64,000 nt of DNA from Hsuehochloa calcarea (lineage: Eukaryota; Streptophyta; Magnoliopsida; Poales; Poaceae): contig CM070599.1 in NCBI GenBank assembly GCA_036346395.1, forward strand, positions 36,199,232 to 36,263,231. Direction: 5' to 3'. Positions 55,681-64,000 of this stretch are shown here, one piece after another (positions within the stretch are counted from its first letter, which is position 1; every line of letters begins with the position of its first letter). A model generated the notes under the pieces. That model worked only from the letters and a program-made list of their open reading frames with translations, was not told the DNA's origin and searched no databases. Position numbers and translations under genes: made by a program.

Positions 55681-55793
55681 GAGTAAATTTATTCAGTGTC
55701 ATCGCAATCGCTTGCCACTTGAAAAATACCATCGCAAACGCAAGACACTGCCAAATGCCATCGTAAACGCTTGAAATTCTTCGAAATGCCCCT
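55681..55793 (+). repeat. Left terminal inverted repeat of MULE 2, copy 1
   Basis: Begins GAGTAAATTTATTCAGTGTC and continues through CATCGCAATCGCTTGCCACT to CGAAATGCCC. It matches the reverse complement of 63828-63937 and the second copy at 60491-60603. Confidence 0.85.
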
Positions 55794-56280
55794 ATCATGG
55801 GGGTTCTGTTACTAGCTGCTGTTTGGGGAGCGATTAGGAGAGAGGAATTAATTGAAATTCTAAGGTTGCCCGTCGCAAGCTCATCCAAAACCCGCACCCA
55901 TGAGCCAATGGTCAGAATAGAGGGTGTCCACCAAAGTCCCTGGTGGCGTAGTTCACAGATGCGGCGCAGTACAGGCTTGTGGCGCATCCACCGTTGTATG
56001 TGGTGAGGGTGATGCCACTGATGGCCAAGCCTGCTCCAGGGGCACGGTACAGGGAAGCGGCACAGTCCATGGAGGCCACGAGCACATCGAAGACCCTAAC
56101 GACGCCGTGTTATGAAGATCGATACAGGCTCTGTGAGGAAAATGACTTGATGAGCTTGAATAGATGGGTTCCGGAGTGGTGATTATCCACTTCCCTATTG
56201 CATTATTGGTGCAATTTCAGTTTATTTCTTTGTTGTGCTGGTGTTTTGTGACATGTGTGGTTCCAGTGGTTTTGGGGTCG
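55794..56280 (+). other. MULE 2 5' noncoding region, copy 1
   Basis: Sequence between the terminal repeat and LTR-G, repeated at 60604-61086. Short open frames here differ between copies only by point changes, and no domain is recognised. It probably contains the transposase promoter, first exon and intron. Confidence 0.45.
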
Positions 56281-56285
56281 CATTA

Positions 56286-59064
56286 TGTCAGACCCGGATT
56301 TTCTAATCCCGGATCCTCTGTGAACAATACTGTGCTACTCCCTGGATCAGTAGGTAGCACTCACAGACTCATTGCTGAATCATATCATACAAGGCGTGAA
56401 ATTAAGATATTTAATTAAACAAACATCAGAGTGACATAGACCACGTCGGGTCAAGTTTTACATAAGGGTCACCAGGCCAAATGGATTACATTACTCAAAA
56501 GCAGCGGAAACAAAAGGGAGGGTGGAGCTCATCTCTCCACAGGCAAGTGACTGGGGAAACCTGTGTACATCCGATATTACCCGAAAACTCAGATAATATA
56601 GGACGCACCTAGGTACCAGCGGAGTTAGCTAGACTGGGGCGAGACTTAGAACAACTATAGACTAAACTATGCTTCAAGAACTCCTGGGTCTTCAGACATC
56701 TGGTTCCTCGTAGTAGTCGTAGTCTCCAAGATTTCACCTTCGAGGGTTTGGGAAAGAGCGAGAATGAGCACAACTACTGTGCTCATGAGCCAACACACAA
56801 TATGCAATAGTACACATGCAAGGCTTAACAAGGATGGCTCAGGTTCTTTTATTTGCTAAAGCAACATTTTCAATTATCATAATTACAAAGTCCTATGACT
56901 TGGCATTTTAACAAATTTGCATTTTTATTTAAAGAGATTGAGTGCAATATTAAATAACAGCGAAGGTTACCTCCACCTTATGCTTAATTTTGATAACGGT
57001 TACGTCCACCGATTATCAACACTGGATAAGGCTACCCAGGAAAATTCAAAACAAGGGCTGGATGAGCCCAACACATTTCCATTCCACCCACAAAGATTTT
57101 TGAAATAGAACTAACTCAGGTTAAGTTCCCATGTCCGCTTTTGACCAAGGCGCACTGCTTAAACAGCTTTAGACTCGCAGAGGTTGTACACTATACCCAC
57201 AAGAGATAATCATACTTGTTACTCCACATGATTCCTTAGTCATGTAGTTGAGCGATCGTCACAGTAACGTTTCAATGTATCTTGCCTCTTCCGTCATCTC
57301 ACTAGTATGGGCTACCCCCACTTGCGGTGGGTCCCATAAGTTGTGCGGGATGTCTGCCACCACGACTTGCGTAGCTGGCGACTTCACCCTTCCTTTGGTG
57401 TCCCATTCAAGCTGGATCGAATCCACTACTTGCACTATCTTGCTCGACCACCGATGAGATGACTTCCAAGATTTATTACATTTACTAAGCCAAGTTGCAA
57501 TTTGCAGACTTGCGGTTGTACTTGTTTTACACAGGAGGTCATGACAAGATTAAGTCCTTAAGGTTATCTGGGCGGTTCATTCCAATGTTAACCACGTTCC
57601 CTGGGCTACATTAGCACCCATCAACATCCCATTCCTCATACCATCCGCCCAGACAGTAACAGCAAGTTAATAGGGTTTTGGGAAGGAAAACCAATTAACA
57701 CAACACACCAGTCATCTACATCCAATGACTGCTCAAAACCATTTTTCATGTTTAAAGGATGATGATCGGGATAGTTATTGCCCCGGTACTTAAGCAAGAC
57801 TAGCATGTCGCTTAAGTACAACCTATACTAGTATTTACCAAATATTTACTAGGGTGATAAGAAATAATGGATTCAATTATCAAAGGAAGGCTTAATAAGT
57901 AATTAATCAACAAATGGGTATTTAACTACCTTAAGCTTTAACATATCATTGATTACAAAATTAAAGCATGCAACTTTGATATTTTAAATAAACATAGTTT
58001 GCATAAAATGTTGGTTCGGAATGATCAAAGTATTGACTCGTCTTGGTTAAAGGCAGAGGGGTCTTGGTCTTCTTGAGCTTGATCGAAGTGGTGGTCTCCG
58101 GCGTTGTCGAATCCTAATCGGTCGAAAGTACCGGAAAAAGACACAACGGTAAAGAGAGCAAATAAATACTAACTCAATAAATAATAACTCCAAAATGAAC
58201 AAGACCAGTACCATTAGCAAGATCTTGATTTTAGAAAATTTTAGAAATTGGTTTCACAATTTTTGGAGTTATACAGAAAAAGATATGAATTTTGGAAGTT
58301 TTTAAATGATTTTTCAATTAAACAGAAAATCCGGAAAAACCAGGAGCTGACACGTGGCAGCGCTGTGCTCGGTCCACGGGAACTGTGCTCGTGGACCGAG
58401 TCCACGCGCTTGGGCGCACGACACATGGCGCCGCCCGCCCGTCAATGCAGACAGACGGCGGCCCCACTGTCAGGCAGCATGGCGCATGGGATCGGCCCAC
58501 CCTGGCCAGGCACAAGCGAGCAGAGAGAGGGAGGGGGAGGCGGGGGCTGCCGAGGCACGGCAGCGCGGAGAGAGGAGGGAGAGGCCGAGGCGGGAAGAAC
58601 CAGCCGGCGACGGAGGCGGGACGGCCGAGCCAAGAAGGAGACCGAGGCGGAGGAGGCGGCCACTGAGCGGGAGGTGAAGGGGCGGAGGGGAGGAAGGGGA
58701 AGAGGGAGGCGTCTCGGCTAAATAGCCGGGCGAGGAGCGCAGAGGGACGGAGCGGGAGAGGCCACAGGCGGCGGCGCGGGAGGAGAGGAGAGGGTCCGGA
58801 GGCGCGACGGCGGGACGGACGGACGGGACGGGAGGCCGAGGCGAGCGGCGGAGTGGTGCTGCGGGCGCTGGGGCGGCGACCGAGGCGGCGGCGGAGCATG
58901 TGGGGACCGGGCGCGGAGGCGCCGAGGAACCGGCCGGATCCGAGGTAAGGGGTTAGGGTTAGATTAGGTTAGGTTTCGATTTTTGATTTCGGAATTTCGA
59001 AATTTTGAAATTGAAATCAAGTTTTTGATTTTTGAATCTTTTTTTTCAAAAACAGGATGTTACA
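56286..59064 (-). mobile_element. LTR-G, solo LTR of the Gypsy family (2779 bp) with perfect target duplication
   Basis: Starts TGTCAGACCCGG and ends ACAGGATGTTACA on the plus strand. The 5-bp duplication CATTA flanks it at 56281-56285 and 59065-59069. The duplicated segment at 61081-61100 shows the uninterrupted site GGTCGCATTATCTGG. Block order follows LTR-D, with a G-rich U3 at 58330-58960. Open frames in 58248-58899 are compositional. Confidence 0.95.
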
Positions 59065-59188
59065 CATTATCTGGTAGAAATTTGTGATTTATGATGCATT
59101 TTTGTTGTTGTATTTTTCCTTGGAATGTTGTTTTTGTGTATGTTCTAACTTTTCCAACATTATTTTGTTTTGATTTTGTTGCTGTAGG

Positions 59189-59425
59189 ATGGATCCTACC
59201 AAGGTGTTCAGAGTAGCGATTAGGATGGGATCGTACATGTCCAAGGAGGGTAGTGGTAGGATTGAGTACAAGAAGGCCATAATCATCAATAAGGTGGTAA
59301 ATAAGGAGGAATGCTCGTTGCTGGCTATTGTTGAGTATTTACGCGAGGAGTTCGTGTGGGGCAGTAAGCAATTGTCATTCTTTTTCTGGGATAAATGTGT
59401 TGCTGACCTCAACCCAAGAAGTTAA
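59189..59425 (+). pseudogene. MULE 2 transposase N-terminal exon, copy 1 (truncated duplicate)
   Basis: A splice-acceptor-like TTGTTGCTGTAG precedes ATGGATCCTACC (MDPTKVFRVAIRMGSYMSKE). 78 codons, nearly identical to 61214-61450. It ends in TAA, and the frame then runs into the duplication junction at 59474. LTR-G now separates it from its own 5' region. Confidence 0.7.
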
Positions 59426-59480
59426 ATTATGATGCTGAACTTCTTGAAGTGTTTGAAATGTATTTTATGGAGAGCACGCG

Positions 59481-61499
59481 CGTACGTCTCGATGGCTACT
59501 ATAAAAGCTTCCGAGTTATGGATCGATCGACTCGGAGTCGGAGAGGGTGCTGGCTACAAAGGCCTTCTCCGTGGTTTGGGCATGTGTATATATAGCGAAT
59601 TAGCGATCGATCGAGCCAACGAAACGGATGCGCCATGCGTGGGATTTTATAGTCGTCGCGGTGGGCTTTGCTGCGCCACTACCCCGCTGGCCCTGCCACT
59701 TCTCCATTTGTTTAGGCTTCACCTTTTCCTTTCTCCTCTTGGGGGGGGGGGAGTTCACGCTTCACTTGGGAGCGAGTTTGTAATTGACAGGCAGTGTGGC
59801 TGTGTGAGTGGTGTCGTACAAACTGCAATACAGCGTGCGTGTCGCCGCCGGGTTAATTCGAAGCTCTTGTCGAGCATCATAAAGGCCTGCAGCCTGCTCG
59901 TGCGTTTCCGTGCAGTACTGGTCGCTTTTTAGTACTGGATGTTGTATTTTATTTCGCAATACTTGGGTGCCACCGTGTACAATGCAAAGGGGTATTAGTT
60001 TTTTCACATTATTTCTATGCCATACGGATACCAGACTCGCATTTTTTTCTCTCTCTCTCTCCAGCGGTTAGCACCTGTTTCACTTTGTATATAGCCGTAC
60101 AAGTGGGCCCGCACTTTAAAAAAAAAAGCAAACACGGATGCAACTACTTGCACCGATGCCAGTATTTTGGTCGGTAGACTCGCCACCTGCACCGGCTGGC
60201 ACCGGCGCCGATGGGCGCTAGAAAGCTTCTGGTTTGGCCAAACGGTGTGCATGGCCTGATGGTTGAGACAGTGTGTGTGGTTCATATGATGATTTATATG
60301 CCGACTCGTATATTACTCATGCGAGTGATTAGGATTGATTTCTTTATTCAGAATTTTAGTACTTGTTTGGAATATCTGCAATCTTTAATTTGGACTAGTT
60401 TGTTTTTACCGAATTTCTCGAGTCATTTCTTATTACATATTACAGACTGATGTCCTTCTCCCATTCAATGTCTATCTATCTATCTATCTAGAGTAAATTT
60501 ATTCAGTGTCATCGCAATCGCTTGCCACTTGAAAAATACTATCGCAAACGCAAGACACTGCCAAATGCCATCGTGAACGCTTGAAATTCTTCGAAATGCC
60601 CCTATCGTGGGGGTTCTGTTACTAGCTACCGTTTGGGGAGCGATTAGGAGAGAGGAATTAATTGAAATTCTAAGGTTGCCCTTCGCAAGCTCATCCAAAA
60701 CCCGCACTCATGAGCCAGTGGTCAGAATAGAGGGTGTCCACCAAAGTCCCTGGTGGCGTAGTTCACAGATGCGGCGCAGTACAGGCTTGCGGCGCATCCA
60801 CCGTTGTATGTGGTGAGGGTGATGCCACTGATGGCCCAGCCTGCTCCAGGGCCACGGTACAGGGAAGCGGCACAGTCCATGGAGGCCACGAGCACATCGA
60901 AGACCCTAACGACGCTGTGTTATGAAGATCGATACAGGCTCTGTGAGGAAAATGACTTGATGAGCTTGAATACATGGGTTCCGAAGTGGTGATTATCCAC
61001 TTCCCTATTGCATTATTGGTGCAATTTGAGTTTATTTCTTTGTTGTGCTGGTGTTTTGTGACGTGTGGTTCCAGTGGTTTTGGGGGTCGCATTATCTGGT
61101 AGAAATTTATGATTTATGATGCATTTTTGTTGTTGTATTTTTCCTTGGAATGTTGTTTTTGTGTATGTTCTAGCTTTTCCAACATTATTTTGTTTTGATT
61201 TTGTTGCTGTAGGATGGATCCTACCAAGGTGTTCAGAGTAGCGATTAGGATGGGATCGTACATGTCCAAGGAGGGTAGTGGTAGGATTGAGTACAAGAAG
61301 GCCATAATCATCAATAAGGAGGTAAATAAGGAGGAATGCTCGTTGCTGGCTATTGTTGAGTATTTACGCGAGGAGTTCGTGTGGGGAAGTAAGCAATTGT
61401 CATTCTTTTTCTGGGATAAATGTGTTGCTGACCTCAACCCAAGAAGTTAAATTATGATGCTGAACTTCTTGAAGTGTTTGAAATGTATTTTATGGAGAG
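59481..61499 (-). repeat. Tandem duplication, copy 2
   Basis: 2019 bp matching copy 1. 59481-60480 is an orphan copy of the glycosyltransferase promoter region with no glycosyltransferase coding sequence. 60491-61499 is the native 5' end of MULE 2, which continues beyond the duplicated unit. Confidence 0.92.
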
Positions 61500-61642
61500 A
61501 GCAGTTCAGATAAAGGTTTTAGTGTTGGACGTAGGGTCAAAGTGGGAAGGGGAGAGATTGCTAGGCATGCCAATTGAGGTTGCCATGTCGTCGCAGGTAG
61601 CCACTAGTGTTGTTGAGGATCCCTCAGCAACAACCATCTAGT
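61214..61642 (+). pseudogene. MULE 2 transposase N-terminal part, first segment
   Basis: After the acceptor TTGTTGCTGTAG the frame starts MDPTKVFRVAIRMGSYMSKE and includes ECSLLAIVEYLREEFVWGSK. Near 61440 one frame step is needed to go on into LLEVFEMYFMERAVQIKVLV and VATSVVEDPSATT, ending at a TAG at 61640. Seventeen bases later a solo LTR interrupts it. Confidence 0.7.
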
Positions 61643-61658
61643 TATGTTGTTGAAGATC

Positions 61659-63293
61659 TGAAGGACCGAAATGGCAACAGAGGGGGGGTGAATGGTGCAA
61701 TAAAAATTAAGAACTCCCCTTTACTGTATTTAAAACAAGTCTACAAAGCCCTCTGGATCTCTTAAGAAAAGTGAAGCAAAATCAGAGAATGAAAACAACC
61801 TTCAGACTGTTCTGTCAGAAATCGGAAGGTCCGATTCTACCCGGCGGTAGTTCCGCACTCCGGTAGTTCCGGGATCTGTGCGGAAGTTCCGCTCATGCAG
61901 AATTCGTCGCGTGGACAATCGGAAGTTCCGATTGTCCCGACCAAGAAACAAGCGCCGGGTTTTTCCCAAAAATCCAAAAGACTAAATCTTGAATGCTCTT
62001 CTCAGGTCAAGTTTTACAGGACATCATCCTAAACACCATCTTGACCTTATGGAGAAGAATCGCAACCAAAGATTCAATAATTGAACCAAAAACGGATTTC
62101 TTGAAGAAGGGGCAAGAAAGACCAAAACCAATGATAAGCGAGATTCTCAGATCCTTAGAGCATGAAACTTTGAGGAAGTAATAGCAATACCAAAACGATT
62201 CTAGATATGAAGTTTCATGCTATCTTGTAAAACAAATCAAAAGATATGCCAAAACCCTAGATATTCAACATGAACAAAGAGAGAGAGAGTTGCAAAATCA
62301 AGTAATCAAAACCTCAGATTTCATTGGATTGAAATATGGATTACAGAGGTAACACAAAGAGGAATGATTACAATAGGTTTCAGTTCATCAACTCCACAAA
62401 CTCAAAAAGCAAAACACACCCTTTTGGTGGAGCTAACCCTAATTTTCTCTCTAAAGGTCTAACCCTAACTCCGTGGTTCTCCCTATTTATAGCCTTTGCT
62501 AATGGGCCTCCAACCCATTAAGCCCGCTACACCGAACGGAACCGCCTCCACTTTTGCCGCTTGCGAAAAGACCCTTTCGCCCTTGCGCACCTTTCCGAAG
62601 CCTCCAGACACCTTGTTGTGCACGACTCGCAACCGCTTCAAGATTCACGCCGTCTTCGACACATCCCACCGTTCGACCTCAACGCCTGCGCCTAGTCCGG
62701 TCCACGTGTCTCGCCACGACTCCATCTTGATGCCCCGCATCAACACGAGACAAAAACACATCACATAGCATTGCACAATATCATAGCATCAATATTTGTA
62801 TAAGACTCAAACTCATACAAAATCAAAATCACAAATTAATCTTCTTCTTGCGATTCGACACAATCGGAAGTTCAAGACTTACCACGTGAAGTTCCGATTT
62901 CGAACATCCAAGACTGTCCAGATTATCGGAAGTTCCGCACTCAACATCTGCGGTACTTCCGATATCCGGAACAACCGACTTTCCAGATAATTAATTCCGA
63001 TTTGATATCTCAGAGAACACTCAATGTCAGTATAATCGGACACTCCGCTACTCCTTGTGCGGAAGTTCCGATTTCCTTCAGCCGAACTCAAAACCCAGAT
63101 AAATCGGAAGTTCCTTTTTCCAACACCGGTAGTTCTGATTTATCGGAACTTCCGCTCCATACACAGCGGTAGTTCCGATGGCCCTGACACAGCCCAGAAA
63201 CAGTTCAAACCGAAAAACTCAACTCTCAATCTAATCAACACACTTGTCAAATACTCATCACTCAGAGTGGAGGACCTCTCACATGGTCTCTCA
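61659..63293 (-). mobile_element. Solo LTR (SIRE-like Copia, 1635 bp) inside the MULE 2 transposase
   Basis: Begins TGAAGGACCG and ends GGTCTCTCA on the plus strand. The 5-bp target duplication AGATC is perfect (61654-61658 and 63294-63298). Near the left edge CAGAGGGGGGGTGAATGG is the SIRE-type end, so the LTR reads on the minus strand. A good TATA box lies at 62485-62493 in that sense. Clusters of CGGAAGTTCCG-like motifs occur near both ends (61800-61950, 62860-63180). Confidence 0.85.
62485..62493 (-). promoter_or_regulatory. TATA box of the solo LTR
   Basis: The minus strand reads GGCTATAAATAGGGAGAACC, a strong plant TATA context. Confidence 0.65.
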
Positions 63294-63298
63294 AGATC

Positions 63299-63827
63299 CC
63301 CCTCAGCAGCAACAAACAAATGATGTTGTTGAGAACCCCTCTCAACAGCAACCCAAAAAAGGTGAGAGCAAGAGAGGCATGGATGATGAGGATTATGTGG
63401 GGGTGGATGATGAGGGGATATATGGCATAACTGGTGCAGGAGGGCATGTACCTACGGTACAAGACGATGTGGATCCATATGTGGGTGTAGAGGCAGCTGA
63501 TGTAGAGATTAATGATAGAGTTGCTTGTGAGCCATGTCATGTTGTTGACTATGAAGATACAACCATTGAAATTGGAACAGTATTTACTGGTCAACTCTCT
63601 TTTAAAAGAGCTCTTAGGCATTATGCCATATTGAAAGAGTTTGAATTTGGTATTGACTATAGCGACAAGACCAAATATGGAGCATCATACATTGATCCTG
63701 ATTGCAAATGGAGGATTCATGCTTCGAGGCTTTAAGTGGGCAAAGGGCACTCATGGCTTCAAGCTACAACCTCCCATACTAAAGATGCCAACATTTTGAT
63801 AATTGGTTACAACAATACTCACAACAT
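63299..63827 (+). pseudogene. MULE 2 transposase, second segment (MuDR DNA-binding domain)
   Basis: Starts with Gln-rich repeats (DVVENPSQQQPKKG), then an acidic region (MDDEDYVGVDDEGIYG). The MuDR N-terminal domain follows: VFTGQLSFKRALRHYAILKE, FEFGIDYSDKTKYGASY and CKWRIHASRL. After an in-frame TAA at 63733-63735 the frame continues with GHSWLQ and peters out at the terminal repeat. The catalytic domain is absent. Confidence 0.8.
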
Positions 63828-63937
63828 GGGCATTTCGAAGAATATTAGGCGTCGCGATGGCATTTGGCAGCACATTGCATTCGCGATGGTATTTTTCAAG
63901 TGGCAAGCGATTGCGATGGTACATGACAAATTTACTC
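63828..63937 (-). repeat. Right terminal inverted repeat of MULE 2
   Basis: The reverse complement begins GAGTAAATTTGTCATGTACC and matches the left repeats over about 110 bp. It contains the shared block CATCGCAATCGCTTGCCACT. Confidence 0.9.
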
Positions 63938-64000
63938 TTCTTTTAATCTAAATCGTTATGATTTAGACCCACCACATTCAAAGGTATAGATCTTTCTCTT

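Larger units (their letters stand above)
54667..59474 (-). repeat. Tandem duplication, copy 1 (glycosyltransferase promoter plus MULE 2 5' end), with LTR-G inserted
   Basis: Starts CGTACGTCTCGATGG six bases upstream of the glycosyltransferase ATG and ends ATTTTATGGAGAG. Without LTR-G and its duplicated 5 bp it is about 2024 bp. The copies differ at only scattered bases. Six bases (CACGCG, 59475-59480) separate it from copy 2. Confidence 0.92.
60491..63937 (+). mobile_element. MULE 2: Mutator-like element with 110-bp terminal inverted repeats, internally deleted
   Basis: The left repeat 60491-60603 (GAGTAAATTT...GAAATGCCC) pairs with 63828-63937 (GGGCATTTCG...AAATTTACTC). Without the LTR insertion it is about 1.8 kb and encodes only the N-terminal part of a MuDR-type transposase. 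No 9-bp target duplication is visible (left ATCTATCTA, right TTCTTTTAA); the left flank is a microsatellite that may have changed since insertion. Confidence 0.85.

Noticed and set aside
58248..58899. 157- and 193-codon frames on opposite strands
   Set aside because: They lie in the G-rich U3 of solo LTR-G.
1..64000. rRNA or intact tRNA genes, organelle inserts, prokaryotic-type operons
   Set aside because: I saw no matching sequence. The only tRNA-related motifs are primer-binding sites and one weak SINE-like B box.

Overview
The window is nuclear DNA from a flowering plant, almost certainly a grass. Three things suggest this: GC-rich 5' coding exons, LTR retrotransposons with initiator-tRNA-Met primer sites, and several Mutator-like elements (MULEs). 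I cannot name the species. Nearly everything is nested transposable-element DNA. Only two host loci are visible, both on the minus strand: an apparently intact seven-exon DUF177/YceD-like chloroplast protein gene (41247-42668), and a UDP-glycosyltransferase gene in two exons (49458-54661) that carries at least one frameshift.

1-18515 is a head-to-tail array LTR-internal-LTR-internal-LTR of one unusual Gypsy-type element, read on the minus strand. The LTRs are about 4.75 kb and the internal regions only about 2.7 kb. The internal region has a primer-binding site, a polypurine tract, a small N-terminal ORF and a protein with about ten CCHC zinc knuckles, but no protease, reverse transcriptase or integrase. 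18516-21480 is a decayed Copia element. About 21570-28650 is a MULE with long terminal inverted repeats; its left repeat was invaded by a SIRE-like Copia element, which was itself invaded by a 693-bp TRIM with perfect target duplications.

28650-36840 holds a minisatellite, a second Copia element whose gag gene is split by a solo LTR, and rearranged LTRs of the Gypsy family in both orientations. 36837-39589 is a third MULE. It lies between two copies of a segment carrying LTR fragments and the 3' end of the DUF177 gene. 43523-47039 is a plus-strand solo LTR, followed by a Copia remnant.

49458-54661 is the glycosyltransferase locus; its 3.7-kb intron contains a perfect 43-bp-arm hairpin. 54667-61499 is a 2.02-kb tandem duplication. 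It begins 6 bp upstream of the glycosyltransferase start codon and copies that gene's promoter together with the 5' end of a MULE. The first copy later received a solo LTR with a perfect 5-bp target duplication, and the second copy preserves the empty site. The MULE transposase remnant beyond it is interrupted by another solo LTR with its own 5-bp duplication, and the MULE closes with a 110-bp inverted repeat at 63937.

Differences between the array copies concentrate at CAG/CTG sites. I read this as a possible read-calling artefact at CHG-methylated cytosines, so frameshifts in the array should be treated cautiously.
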